Origin: Proteinivorax hydrogeniformans | GTDB lineage: Bacteria; Bacillota; Proteinivoracia; Proteinivoracales; Proteinivoracaceae | Direction: 5' to 3' | NCBI RefSeq assembly: GCF_040515995.1 | Contig: NZ_CP159485.1 | Span: forward strand, 1,178,001-1,242,000 | Length of the DNA: 64,000 bases | Shown here: positions 52,201-60,658 of the stretch, piece after piece | Position numbering within the stretch: position 1 is the stretch's first letter | How the letters are laid out: each line of letters starts with the position of its first letter | Translations under genes and position numbers: made by a program | Notes under the pieces: model-generated | Database searches by the model: none | Seen by the model: only the letters and a program-made list of their open reading frames with translations | Told to the model about the DNA's origin: nothing

Positions 52201-52231
52201 AAAACAAGGTTCTTTTGAACCTTGTTTTTTT
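52201..52231 (+). terminator. Intrinsic terminator after gpsA
   Basis: A 12-bp stem AAAACAAGGTTC/GAACCTTGTTTT with a TTTT loop and following T residues. Confidence 0.92.
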
Positions 52232-52323
52232 ATATATATAACTTAAGCGGCACCTTAAGCGCAGTAATTAACTTCATCAAAAATCTACAATAAAAAATAG
52301 CCCTATTTATTTTATTTGTAATA

Positions 52324-52352
52324 ATAGAATTGTGAAGGCATATATATACAAT
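52324..52352 (+). promoter_or_regulatory. Possible sigma-E promoter of spoIVA
   Basis: TATACAAT at 52345-52352 resembles the sigma-E -10 (CATACANT), with an AATAGAAT-like -35 about 14 bases upstream. It fits the known sigma-E control of spoIVA in Bacillus, but is read by eye only. Confidence 0.35.
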
Positions 52353-52401
52353 AAAAAGTTTGTAAGTTAATTTGTATTTTTTTAGGAGGAGGGAATGTAT
52401 A

Positions 52402-53880
52402 GTGGCTGATTTTGATCTTTATAGAGACATCGTCGAGCGAACTGGTGGAAATATTTATTTAGGAATTGTGGGGCCTGTTCGGACTGGTAAGTCAACTTTC
52501 ATTAAGAAGTTTATGGAGAAGCTGGTGTTACCAAACATAGAAAATGAAGGTGAAAAAGAAAGGGCCAAAGACGAACTGCCTCAAAGTAGTGGTGGTAGAA
52601 CAATAATGACCACAGAACCAAAATTTATCCCTGAAAATGCTGTTACAGTTACCATCAATGACAACCTACACATGAACGTAAAACTAGTGGATTGTGTGGG
52701 CTATACCGTACCTAAAGCGTTTGGTTACTCAGACGAACGAGGTGAAAGAATGGTATCAACTCCTTGGTTTGAAGAGGAAATACCTTTTCAACAAGCAGCT
52801 GAGTTCGGTACCCGTAAGGTTATCACAGATCACTCTACAATTGGTATAGTGATTACAACAGACGGTAGTTTTTCTGAAATGGATAGAAGTGACTATATTG
52901 AGGCTGAGGAAAGAGTTATCGCCGAGCTTCAAGAAATCGACAAGCCTTTCATCGTGTTACTTAACTCTTCTGATCCTTCAGGAGAACATGCAACACTTTT
53001 AAAGCATGATTTAGAAGAAAAGTATGGCAGACCTGTTGTCCCAATGGATGTTTCTAACTTGTCTGTAGACGGGATCAACGAGATATTACAAGAGGCTTTA
53101 TTCGAGTTTCCGATTGTTGAAGTCAAAATCAAAATGCCAAACTGGGTAGAAACTTTAGAAAAAAGTCATTGGTTAAGAGAAGAGTTTGACTCAATAGTTC
53201 AATACTTTATGAATAGCCTTGACAAAGTAAGAGATCTAGATGGTGGTATTGCAGAAGTGAGAGGAAAAGAGTTTCTTGAAAACATTAGTCTAGAAGATGT
53301 AGACTTAGGGACTGGTCAAGCTAAGATTAAAATGGACTGCCCTGAAGAGCTATTTTATAAGATCACCTCAGAGCAAACTGGCCTAGAACTAAAGGGACCA
53401 GAAGATTTGTTAACCCAACTTCGCGACCTAGTAAAAGTAAATGAAGAATATAAGATAGTCCAGGGCGCTATATCTCAAGCAAAAGGAACAGGCTATGGCG
53501 TTGTGCCACCACAGCTTCAGGAAATGAGCCTAGATGAGCCTGAAATCGTGAGACAGGGTAGTCGTTTTGGAGTTAAGCTTAAAGCAAGCGCGCCTTCAAT
53601 CCATATGATAAGGGTTGATGTAGAATCTGAGTTTGCTCCTGTTGTGGGCACAGAAAAACAAAGTGAGGACCTAGTTAACTATATAATGGATGAGTTTGAA
53701 GAAAACCCAGAAAAAATATGGGAATCCAATATTTTTGGAAAATCACTCCATGACCTAGTCAAAGGTGGAATTCAAGGTAAGTTAGAGAATATGCCACCAA
53801 GTGCACAAGAAAAACTACAAGAAACCCTAGAGAAAATAATTAACGAAGGAAATGGCGGTTTGATTGCTATAATCCTATAA
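52402..53880 (+). CDS. spoIVA: Stage IV sporulation protein A (spore coat morphogenetic ATPase)
   Basis: SpoIVA is the ATPase that polymerises on the forespore surface and forms the basement layer of the coat. The 492-residue protein has the same length as the Bacillus protein. It has the P-loop 'GIVGPVRTGKSTFIKKFMEKLVLP', the 'VKLVDCVGYTVPKAFGYSDERGERMVSTPW' region and the C-terminal 'EKLQETLEKIINEGNGGLIAIIL' end. GTG 52402 follows GGAGGAGGG; the frame runs upstream to 52372 without a supporting site. It stands alone at the end of the plus-strand run, facing ftsEX. Confidence 0.97.
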   Translation: MADFDLYRDIVERTGGNIYLGIVGPVRTGKSTFIKKFMEKLVLPNIENEGEKERAKDELPQSSGGRTIMTTEPKFIPENAVTVTINDNLHMNVKLVDCVGYTVPKAFGYSDERGERMVSTPWFEEEIPFQQAAEFGTRKVITDHSTIGIVITTDGSFSEMDRSDYIEAEERVIAELQEIDKPFIVLLNSSDPSGEHATLLKHDLEEKYGRPVVPMDVSNLSVDGINEILQEALFEFPIVEVKIKMPNWVETLEKSHWLREEFDSIVQYFMNSLDKVRDLDGGIAEVRGKEFLENISLEDVDLGTGQAKIKMDCPEELFYKITSEQTGLELKGPEDLLTQLRDLVKVNEEYKIVQGAISQAKGTGYGVVPPQLQEMSLDEPEIVRQGSRFGVKLKASAPSIHMIRVDVESEFAPVVGTEKQSEDLVNYIMDEFEENPEKIWESNIFGKSLHDLVKGGIQGKLENMPPSAQEKLQETLEKIINEGNGGLIAIIL

Positions 53881-53936
53881 AAAAAGAGTCCAGACAGAGC
53901 ATATTAACAAATAAGCTCTGACTGGACTTTTTTTAT
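53881..53936. terminator. Bidirectional terminator between spoIVA and the FtsEX operon
   Basis: A long stem (53883-53900 with 53914-53931, one internal mismatch) with T-runs on both sides. It ends spoIVA on the plus strand and can serve the coiled-coil/DUF3048 gene on the minus strand. Confidence 0.85.
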
Positions 53937-53961
53937 TTTTTATAATTAGCTATTGTCTTAA

Positions 53962-55383
53962 TTAGGGGCGGGCAATTTGAACCCATGTTTGCCCGTAAAC
54001 TCTTTCAATTTCTTGCCCATCATCATAATAAAATCGAGTGGGTGAGCTAGGACTATCTTTTTTCCACGTTCCGGTAAAATGCTGTCCCATCGAATAAAAA
54101 TCAATAGAGCCTTCTCCAACAAGCTGAGGCGTGGTGCGCCTGCGCCAATCAGTTGGATGGTCAGTGTACTGAATAATGACGTTTCTAGCCCAGATTTGCT
54201 CTCCTGTGGCATCTCTATGGGGCTCGCCGTTAATCATCCTTCTATAAGCACCTTGCTTGGCATTATACTGATATGAAACGCGGTAGGAATTACTATATTG
54301 AATAGACGTAGAATTACCCGTGTTTCCTTGCCTGCTAATATTTCCAGGTCGAACTACCGAACCTGAGGAAGGTCTAGCGGTGTTTAATGTTGATAGATTA
54401 ACATATAGATTATGTGGAGCTCGCCTATTTGAGTCGCGGTAAAAAGCTGAATGATATAAGGCATTGGTCCTGCTTAGTCCCCACTTTTCGATTCTTTCTA
54501 GATTATCCCTACTAGCACTTGCATAAACGAAATTTACGTCGTTCTCCCATGCAAGTTTAGTGCTGTGCTCTCTAGCACTACGTATAGGACCAACCTTACT
54601 TGGAAGTGTAGAGAAGAGGGCTAAATAACGGGTGGCACGACCTTCTACTTCATGTTCATAAACCAAACTTGCCTGTGATATACCATGCTGGGGTCTAGCG
54701 TTAGGACTATTATCATAAACAACCCCATAGATAGGGTTAGGCTCCGTTTGCGGAACCTGAGCCAATTCTTCTTCTAGGTTTTCCTGAGATGTTTCCAAAA
54801 GAGCATTGACCGTCTTGCGCTGCTCCTCTAGATTGCGTCTCTCAGCTTCCATTTGATAACGGCGATCTTCAATTTTTTCTCGCTGCTCTTCCATAGCTAG
54901 CTGTTGCTGTTCGATATGTTCTCTTTCTTCCCGTATAGCGCCAATTAAATCGGCGTCACGATTTAAGATCCGAGTTAAATAGGCTAACCTAACGATTAAG
55001 TCACCAAAATTATCGGCATCTAATAAAATTTCGATATATGAGGAACCACCCCTCATGTATGCACTTCGAACTCTACCTGCAAACTGTTCTGTATTTTCAT
55101 CTAGTCTTTCTTGAGCTTGCTTTAGCCTTAGCTCTGTTCGGTTTAGCTCTCTTTCAGTTCTAGAAAGCTCCTCGTCTAGCTCATCAATACGTCTTAATCG
55201 TTGGTCGATATCTTCATTAAGCAGCTCAATCATCTCTTCATGTTCGGCGATTTCTTCCTTTATTTCATCAATATTTTCCTGAGAAGAGGTTTCCGCATTG
55301 ACGTAAATATGACTGTCTATACCACTGGCTAAAGTAAAAAAGAACATGGTAGTGAGTATAACTACAGTTATAAATTTGCGCAT
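53962..55383 (-). CDS. Secreted coiled-coil (PcsB/EnvC-like) protein with a C-terminal DUF3048 domain
   Basis: A 473-residue protein: signal peptide (about 1-30, ending VNA), a long Glu/Arg/Gln-rich coiled coil (about 36-208) with the PcsB/CwlO-type 'FAGRVRSAYMRGGSSYIEILLDADNFGDLIVRLAYLTRIL' segment, then a DUF3048 (YerB-type) domain from about 218 to the end ('VVYDNSPNARPQHGISQASLVYEHEVEGRATRYLALFST', 'VGPIRSAREHS'). The N-terminal half is the partner type that FtsEX controls; normally it carries an M23, CHAP or NlpC/P60 hydrolase. Here the DUF3048 domain takes that place. ATG behind AGGAGG, 24 bases after ftsX. Confidence 0.9.
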   Translation of the reverse strand: MRKFITVVILTTMFFFTLASGIDSHIYVNAETSSQENIDEIKEEIAEHEEMIELLNEDIDQRLRRIDELDEELSRTERELNRTELRLKQAQERLDENTEQFAGRVRSAYMRGGSSYIEILLDADNFGDLIVRLAYLTRILNRDADLIGAIREEREHIEQQQLAMEEQREKIEDRRYQMEAERRNLEEQRKTVNALLETSQENLEEELAQVPQTEPNPIYGVVYDNSPNARPQHGISQASLVYEHEVEGRATRYLALFSTLPSKVGPIRSAREHSTKLAWENDVNFVYASASRDNLERIEKWGLSRTNALYHSAFYRDSNRRAPHNLYVNLSTLNTARPSSGSVVRPGNISRQGNTGNSTSIQYSNSYRVSYQYNAKQGAYRRMINGEPHRDATGEQIWARNVIIQYTDHPTDWRRRTTPQLVGEGSIDFYSMGQHFTGTWKKDSPSSPTRFYYDDGQEIERVYGQTWVQIARP

Positions 55384-55407
55384 ATTTCATCCTCCTTTCC
55401 AGCACGA

Positions 55408-56292
55408 TTATACGCGCAGATATTTGCGAATCGAAATAAAACTTCCAAATCCACTCATCAAAGTTCCTGCCACTATCAGACCTACGAAAATAGGTAAAAG
55501 TCTTGACATGTCAGTTACAGGCTGAAAAAGTAAGGTCAAGGCATCTTGAGTAAGCGAGGATGCTACCTGGCCATATATAAGGCCAAGAACAATAATTGCA
55601 ACTGTTGTTCCAACCCAACCTAGTACCATTCCTTCCAAAAGAAACGGGAATCGGATATATCCGTTGCTAGCCCCCATATACTTCATTACGCTTACTTCAT
55701 CTTGACGAGCAACTACAGAAAGTCTTATGATATTAACAATTAAAAATACAGCACCTAAGGCGATAGAAACACCGAAAATCAAAAATATAGAATTTAGGCG
55801 ACTGGTAATTTGCATCAAGCGGGCAACGAGCTCTTCTCCATAGTCCACCATTTCTACCTCGGGATACCCCTCAATAACTCTAGCGATACCATCCACCTTC
55901 TCTGGGTCACTAATACGAACACGAAATAAATCTGGAAGTGGATTGTTTTCACCCTCTAAATCTCTTAGCAAAGACGGATCACCCATGGTTTGGGCAAAGT
56001 CTTCTAACCCATCTTCTTTAGATACAAAGGTATTACTTACTACTCCTTCTAAGTTGCTAATTCTATCCTCAACCTCTGACGCGTTAACTCCTTCATTTAG
56101 AAAAACACTTATCTCAACATTTGACTCAACATCTTGTATAAACTGATTTACATTAAGAGTTACCAGTAGAAAGCCACCTAAAATAGCCAAAGAAATAGCA
56201 ATCAAACCTGAAGTGATTATTGCAAGCCATGAATTTCTTGATAAAGATGTAATGCTTTGTCGAATACAGTTTTTAAAGGCATACCTATTCAT
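55408..56292 (-). CDS. ftsX: Cell division protein FtsX
   Basis: A 294-residue ABC-family membrane protein. It has an N-terminal helix (about 22-45), an extracellular loop (about 46-165) with 'EVEDRISNLEGVVSNTFVSKEDGLEDFAQTMG', and three C-terminal helices (about 170-195, 218-245, 262-285), the normal FtsX layout with 'SVVARQDEVSVMKYMGASNGYIRFPFLLEG'. FtsX transmits the FtsE ATPase cycle to an extracellular peptidoglycan hydrolase or its activator. ATG behind AAGGAGG; overlaps ftsE by eight bases. Confidence 0.95.
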   Translation of the reverse strand: MNRYAFKNCIRQSITSLSRNSWLAIITSGLIAISLAILGGFLLVTLNVNQFIQDVESNVEISVFLNEGVNASEVEDRISNLEGVVSNTFVSKEDGLEDFAQTMGDPSLLRDLEGENNPLPDLFRVRISDPEKVDGIARVIEGYPEVEMVDYGEELVARLMQITSRLNSIFLIFGVSIALGAVFLIVNIIRLSVVARQDEVSVMKYMGASNGYIRFPFLLEGMVLGWVGTTVAIIVLGLIYGQVASSLTQDALTLLFQPVTDMSRLLPIFVGLIVAGTLMSGFGSFISIRKYLRV

Positions 56293-56971
56293 GACTATAA
56301 CCTCCTTGTTTATCTCTTGTCAGTTTTCCGCTAGATAGCGCTACTACCCGTTTTTGCATCTTGTCAACAAGGTCCCAAGCATGAGTAGCGATGACAACAG
56401 TTGTTCCTTCCTCATTAATTTTTTCAAACAACTGCATCAACTGCAAAGCGTTATCTCGGTCTAGGTTTCCTGTAGGCTCATCTGCCAAAATTAGCACAGG
56501 ATCTTTTACAATAGCACGTGCTATACCGACCCTTTGTTGTTGGCCACCGGAAAGCTCCCTAGGAAACTTATCTGCCTTATGACTAAGCCCCACCTTTTCT
56601 AAAGCATCATTAACTTTTTTATTAATTTCCTTTGGGGGACGCCCCAACACTTCTAAGGCAAAAGCCACATTCTCAAACACAGTCTTTTGCTTTAACAGTT
56701 TATAATCTTGGAACACCATCCCAATCTTACGACGATGTTCTAAAAGCTCTCTTTGGCTATAGGATGCAATATCTTTTTTATCAAAATATATATTTCCTTT
56801 AGTCGGTAGTTGTTCTCGAAACATAAGTCTTATTAGTGTACTTTTACCAGCACCACTAGGCCCGACTAAAAAAATAAAATCTCCTGAGTTAAGGTTTAAA
56901 GACATCTCTTCTAAGGCTAGGGCATTAGTACCATCGTATTTTTTGCTAACAGCTTTTATTTCTATCAACAA
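56285..56971 (-). CDS. ftsE: Cell division ATP-binding protein FtsE
   Basis: A 228-residue ABC ATPase: Walker A 'GPSGAGKSTLIRLMF', signature 'LSGGQQQRVGIARAI', Walker B 'ILADEPTGNLD', and an H-loop 'ATHAWD'. The ATPase partner of FtsX. The frame starts at GTG 56977, but TTG 56971 is spaced six bases from AAAGGAG and is more likely. First gene of the ftsE-ftsX-(coiled-coil DUF3048) operon. Confidence 0.95.
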   Translation of the reverse strand: MLIEIKAVSKKYDGTNALALEEMSLNLNSGDFIFLVGPSGAGKSTLIRLMFREQLPTKGNIYFDKKDIASYSQRELLEHRRKIGMVFQDYKLLKQKTVFENVAFALEVLGRPPKEINKKVNDALEKVGLSHKADKFPRELSGGQQQRVGIARAIVKDPVLILADEPTGNLDRDNALQLMQLFEKINEEGTTVVIATHAWDLVDKMQKRVVALSSGKLTRDKQGGYSHE

Positions 56972-56985
56972 TAACACTCCTTTCT

Positions 56986-57014
56986 AGTATCTTCCAACAA
57001 ATAAACTTCGACAA
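56986..57014 (-). promoter_or_regulatory. Possible promoter of ftsE
   Basis: On the minus strand TTGTCG (57014-57009), a 17-bp spacer and GATACT (56991-56986). It would leave a very short leader ahead of the ribosome binding site, so the call is weak. Confidence 0.35.
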
Positions 57015-57296
57015 ATTACCATATATTCCTTCTTTTTCCCTAAATAAAATGGGGTAAGGGGAGGATCTAAGCCGGGGTCAAGATCCCAGCCTTTTACGGC
57101 AGGATACTATTGCTAAAAATCACAGTTAACAGACCAAATTACAATCGCTGTTATTGCCCGAGAAATTTAATTAACATAAGTTATTGCAATATATCTCCAA
57201 AATACTAGCGTATGCTACCCAATCTGCCAAAAGAATTCTTGTTTCGACACCGACTTACAACGAAAGGTAATCGGACTAGTTTTATAAAAGAAATGC
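57015..57296. other. Intergenic stretch between ftsE and tRNA-Pro
   Basis: About 280 bases in which I see no ORF, tandem repeat or known RNA. A small inverted repeat (AAGCCGGGGTC...) at about 57069-57095 is imperfect and without a T-run. Confidence 0.5.
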
Positions 57297-57326
57297 ATAA
57301 AAAAAAGCCCTTGAATTCAAGGGCCT
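57297..57326 (-). terminator. Intrinsic terminator of tRNA-Pro
   Basis: An 18-bp perfect palindrome GCCCTTGAATTCAAGGGC (57307-57324) preceded on the plus strand by an A-run, i.e. followed by a T-run on the minus strand. Confidence 0.85.
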
Positions 57327-57355
57327 TGCGTTATATCAAATTGTAAGTTTATGAA

Positions 57356-57432
57356 TGGTCGGACTGACAGGATTTGAACCTGCGACCCCCACACCCCCAG
57401 CGTGGTGCGCTACCAAACTGCGCTACAGTCCG
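57356..57432 (-). tRNA. tRNA-Pro, anticodon GGG
   Basis: A 77-nt tRNA on the minus strand, with encoded CCA (TGG at 57356-57358). Acceptor stem CGGACTG/CAGTCCG, D-arm GTAGCGCAGTTTGGTAGCGC, anticodon stem CCACG/TGTGG with a 7-base loop CTGGGGG giving GGG, and T-arm GGTTCAAATCC. It reads CCC and CCU codons. Confidence 0.97.
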
Positions 57433-57550
57433 AGACCTATTGCAATGCAACAATAATTAATATACAATAGTTTCAAAGATTTGTCAATACTAGTAGTGTG
57501 GAAAAATAAGCTATAAGATAGAAAAGAAAAAATGTTAGGAAGTGAAAATC

Positions 57551-58009
57551 ATGAAAAAAATAGAACTTTACACCGACGGCGCATGTTCTGGAAATCCTGG
57601 CCCTGGTGGCTATGGGGTTGTGCTGAAGTATAAAGACCATGTAAAGGAGCTATCCCAAGGCTATGCTTCAACAACCAACAACAGAATGGAGCTTATGGCG
57701 ATAATCAAAGGATTGCAATCATTAAAAGAAAGCTGCGATGTTGAAATTTATTCAGATTCAAAATATATAGTAGATGCAATCAATCAAAAGTGGGTTTTTA
57801 AATGGAAGAACAACAACTGGCTTCGATCCAAAAATAAACCCGCCCTAAACTCCGATCTGTGGAAAGAGCTACTTGAACTTATGGATAAACACAATACAGA
57901 ATTTAACTGGGTCAAAGGTCATGCTGGTCACCCTGAAAACGAACGGTGTGACAAGTTGGCAACCTCTGCTATTAAAGAACCACCTTTATTAGAAAAGGAT
58001 ATAGTTTAG
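57551..58009 (+). CDS. rnhA: Ribonuclease HI
   Basis: A 152-residue RNase H that cuts RNA in RNA-DNA hybrids. Shows 'ELYTDGACSGNPGPGGYGVVL' (catalytic Asp), 'TTNNRMELMAIIKGLQSL' (Glu), 'IYSDSKYIVDAIN' (Asp) and 'WVKGHAGHPENERCDKLA' (His, Asp). ATG 57551 behind AGGAAGTG. It overlaps the convergent hemerythrin-like gene by four bases. Confidence 0.96.
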   Translation: MKKIELYTDGACSGNPGPGGYGVVLKYKDHVKELSQGYASTTNNRMELMAIIKGLQSLKESCDVEIYSDSKYIVDAINQKWVFKWKNNNWLRSKNKPALNSDLWKELLELMDKHNTEFNWVKGHAGHPENERCDKLATSAIKEPPLLEKDIV

Positions 58010-58554
58010 CTAACCTTTTTTTCTAATTCATCGGCTATACTATGATACTTTTTTACCACATCTGTATTTTCTTGCTCATAGTTTAACACAATAGTATTTA
58101 AATCCTTAATTACTAAATCATCTAGTTCTCGCAAAGCAAATTGATATATAGCTTTATCTTCTTTGTCAATATGTCTTCTTAAAAGGTCTGTATAGCCGAT
58201 AGCATTAGCAATAATGTCAACCCGCGCATTGTCATCACCTTGTCTATGCATTCGTAAAGCTTCCTCTAAGTTACTTATAAACAATCTACCCAAATCGTGC
58301 TCTGCATACATACCACTTAGAGGTTCCTTGACAACCTCGTCAGTTAGATGCTCGTGCATCAAAGAAAATAACATATCTTCTTCTTTACCGTGATGATGCT
58401 TATCAGCAAAATTTCTTACAAAGTCAATAGCATCAGTAAAGAAATCATAGTCAACATCGCTTTTGTCCAAAAGCTTGATAGAACCCTTGCGTATAGCCGA
58501 TAACACCTTTTTAATAACCTCATGTTCTTCTATCATTAAATCAATCGCGTTCAT
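58006..58554 (-). CDS. Hemerythrin HHE domain protein
   Basis: A 182-residue helical protein with a repeated His/Glu di-iron pattern: 'MIEEHEVIKKVL', 'FADKHHHGKEEDMLF', 'MYAEHDLGR' and 'LLRRHIDKEDKAIYQFA'. Hemerythrin-like domains bind O2 or NO or act in iron or oxygen sensing; in anaerobes they are often linked to oxidative or nitrosative stress. Single gene, ATG behind GGAGGGAT, convergent with rnhA. Confidence 0.92.
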   Translation of the reverse strand: MNAIDLMIEEHEVIKKVLSAIRKGSIKLLDKSDVDYDFFTDAIDFVRNFADKHHHGKEEDMLFSLMHEHLTDEVVKEPLSGMYAEHDLGRLFISNLEEALRMHRQGDDNARVDIIANAIGYTDLLRRHIDKEDKAIYQFALRELDDLVIKDLNTIVLNYEQENTDVVKKYHSIADELEKKVS

Positions 58555-58768
58555 TTTTATCCCTCCATTATTTTTTAAAAAAAGTTAGTAGACAATTGCA
58601 AAATAAAAATATCCTTAAAGAAATTTTTTATAGATAACCTAAAAGTCGGCAAGTCATCTGATGCTTGCAGCGAAATCTGCAATTTTATATTTGTTAATCT
58701 GTTTTTAGTTTATACAACACTGAACTATTTATAAATGATTAGAATCACATTAGTGCAAAATACCTTTT
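58555..58768. other. Divergent intergenic stretch between the hemerythrin gene and the aminotransferase
   Basis: About 210 AT-rich bases that must hold the promoter of the hemerythrin gene. I see no convincing promoter on that strand, no ORF and no known RNA. Confidence 0.5.
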
Positions 58769-58797
58769 TTGCCATTAAAATACTAAGATGGTATACT
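58769..58797 (+). promoter_or_regulatory. Sigma-A promoter of the aminotransferase gene
   Basis: TTGCCA, a 17-bp spacer and TATACT, with a start site expected near 58804. Confidence 0.75.
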
Positions 58798-58809
58798 TTT
58801 GATATATGG

Positions 58810-58824
58810 TGTAATAATATTACA
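58810..58824 (+). promoter_or_regulatory. Palindromic operator candidate in the aminotransferase leader
   Basis: TGTAATA-A-TATTACA, a perfect 7-1-7 inverted repeat just past the expected transcription start. A repressor bound there would block the promoter. The cognate regulator is unknown. Confidence 0.45.
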
Positions 58825-58858
58825 TTATTTAAATATTAAGTATAAAGGAGGTTTTTAG

Positions 58859-60106
58859 ATGCCTGATACTATCGATAAAACTTTAAATCAATATGAAGAG
58901 TATGTTAACCCAGCTATGGCAAGATTATTTAAGTTTATGGGACTAGCAACTACAGAAGAAAAAGCAGAAGGAATATACATCTATGACAACGAAGGCAAAA
59001 AATATATAGACTGTCTAGGGGGATATGGCTCTATTAATGTTGGCCACCGGAACAAAGAGGTAGTGGAAGCGGTAAAATCACAGTTAGATAAAATGGCGCT
59101 TTCATCTAAAATACTTATCAACAGACCGATGGCTCAACTAAGTGAAATGTTAGCAGAAATCACCCCTGGTGATCTAAAATACTCATTTATCTGCAACAGC
59201 GGCACTGAGGCTGTTGAAGGAGCGTTAAAGCTTGCTAAGATTGCTACAGGAAAAAAAGAAATTATCGCCACAAAAGGAGGGTTCCATGGTAAATCTCTAG
59301 GAGCTTTAAGTGCCACAGGAAGGGATTTATTTAAAGAACCCTTTAAGCCACTACTTCCGGGCTTTAAGCATGTTCCTTTTGGAGATATAGAGGCCGTTAA
59401 AGAGGCAGTGTCCACCGATACCGCTGCTATCATTATAGAAATAATACAAGGGGAAGGTGGGGTTATACTACCGCCAGATAATTACATAGAAGAACTTCGC
59501 AAGCTTTGCGACAAAGAAAAGATCCTGCTGATAGCTGACGAAGTTCAAACGGGAATGGCTAGAACAGGAAAAATGTTCGCCTGCGAGCATTATAAAATAA
59601 CTCCCGACATTATTTGTCTAGCAAAGGCTTTAGGCGGAGGAATTATGCCAATAGGTGCGTATGTGGCTACAGATAAGCTTTGGCAACATTATATAGATGC
59701 ACCTATGCTTCACACATCTACTTTTGGTGGCAATCCGCTAGCATGTGTCGCTGCCATGGCAACTATTAACTATATCGAGAAGAATAACCTTATAGAAGAT
59801 ACTGCAGAAAAAGGGGCATATTTCTTGCAGGGTTTAAAAAAGCTACAAGAGAATTACCCTGAGTTAATTGAAGAATCAAGAGGAAAAGGTCTGCTTTTAG
59901 GCCTTGAATTCACAAAGGAAGGTATAGGAGGAATGTTAATGAGCGAGGCTATCCAACGTGGTCTTTTAGTAGCCTATACCTTAAACAACGAAAAAATAAT
60001 TCGAATAGAGCCACCGTTGACCATTACAAAAGAAGAAATAGATAAAGTGCTATCTATATTAGAAGAAAGTTTAAAAACTACTCAGCCTTTTGCTGAAGCC
60101 TTATAA
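58859..60106 (+). CDS. Class III PLP-dependent aminotransferase (putrescine-type)
   Basis: A 415-residue class III (ornithine/putrescine) aminotransferase: 'DCLGGYGSINVGHRNKEV', 'ICNSGTEAVEGALKLAKIATGKKEII', 'FHGKSLGALSATGR', 'LLIADEVQTGMARTGKMFA', and the PLP lysine in 'ICLAKALGGGIMPIGAY'. Closest by pattern to putrescine or acetylornithine aminotransferases; no arg genes are nearby, which favours a catabolic diamine role. ATG behind AAGGAGG; possibly cotranscribed with the following SRPBCC gene. Confidence 0.88.
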   Translation: MPDTIDKTLNQYEEYVNPAMARLFKFMGLATTEEKAEGIYIYDNEGKKYIDCLGGYGSINVGHRNKEVVEAVKSQLDKMALSSKILINRPMAQLSEMLAEITPGDLKYSFICNSGTEAVEGALKLAKIATGKKEIIATKGGFHGKSLGALSATGRDLFKEPFKPLLPGFKHVPFGDIEAVKEAVSTDTAAIIIEIIQGEGGVILPPDNYIEELRKLCDKEKILLIADEVQTGMARTGKMFACEHYKITPDIICLAKALGGGIMPIGAYVATDKLWQHYIDAPMLHTSTFGGNPLACVAAMATINYIEKNNLIEDTAEKGAYFLQGLKKLQENYPELIEESRGKGLLLGLEFTKEGIGGMLMSEAIQRGLLVAYTLNNEKIIRIEPPLTITKEEIDKVLSILEESLKTTQPFAEAL

Positions 60107-60118
60107 AGGAGGAGAACT

Positions 60119-60568
60119 ATGCCGTATATTGAAACCAGTGTAAACATAGAAACAGAGGATATAGATAAAGTTTATAAAATTGTTAGCGACATGGAAGGTT
60201 ATTCAAACTTTATGGAAAACGTAAACTCTGTAGAAGTGCTAGAACGCGGGGAAGATTATACCATAACCCATTGGAAAACAGAGCTAAAAGGCAAGCCTTT
60301 TAACTGGAAGGAAAAAGACATTTTTGATCCAAATAACTTTACAATTACTTACTCCTTAGTTGAAGGGGATCTTAAAAAGTTTGAAGGCAGTTGGAGGTTA
60401 GTTAAAGAGGGTGAACAAGTCAAGGTTACCCTAGATGTAGATTTTGAGTTTGGGGTTCCTATGATAGCATCATTATTAAATCCAATTGCAAAGATTATAA
60501 TAAAACAAAACTGCGATGATATGCTCACTGCTATCAAGCAAGAAATAGAAAATTCCTCAGTAGCTTAG
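60119..60568 (+). CDS. SRPBCC (START-like) family protein
   Basis: A 149-residue protein of the polyketide cyclase/COQ10-like SRPBCC fold: 'PYIETSVNIETEDIDKVYKIVSDMEGYSNFMENVNSVEVLER', 'TITHWKTELKGKPFNWKEKDIFD' and a C-terminal helix 'LLNPIAKIIIKQNCDDMLTAIKQEIE'. Such proteins bind hydrophobic ligands in a large cavity. It lies 12 bases after the aminotransferase gene behind AGGAGG, so the two may work together, but the link is unknown. The 3' end forms part of a terminator. Confidence 0.85.
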   Translation: MPYIETSVNIETEDIDKVYKIVSDMEGYSNFMENVNSVEVLERGEDYTITHWKTELKGKPFNWKEKDIFDPNNFTITYSLVEGDLKKFEGSWRLVKEGEQVKVTLDVDFEFGVPMIASLLNPIAKIIIKQNCDDMLTAIKQEIENSSVA

Positions 60569-60587
60569 CTATTGAGGAATTTTTTTA
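60551..60587 (+). terminator. Intrinsic terminator overlapping the end of the SRPBCC gene
   Basis: AATTCCTCA and TAGC pair with GCTA and TGAGGAATT (60551-60559 with 60573-60581, and an inner 4-bp stem), then a T-run. The stop codon lies in the stem-loop. Confidence 0.88.
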
Positions 60588-60588
60588 A

Positions 60589-60617
60589 TTGCAAAAACTA
60601 TCCTAGTTAAATACTTT
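60589..60617 (+). promoter_or_regulatory. Possible promoter of gltS
   Basis: TTGCAA, a 17-bp spacer and TACTTT, about 40 bases upstream of the gltS start. Confidence 0.45.
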
Positions 60618-60658
60618 TACACGTTCCAGTAAATAATACAAAAAAAGGAGGACTACAA

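Noticed and set aside
57069-57095. Hairpin-like sequence downstream of the ftsE promoter region as a regulatory RNA
   Set aside because: The stem is imperfect, has no T-run and matches no RNA class I know.
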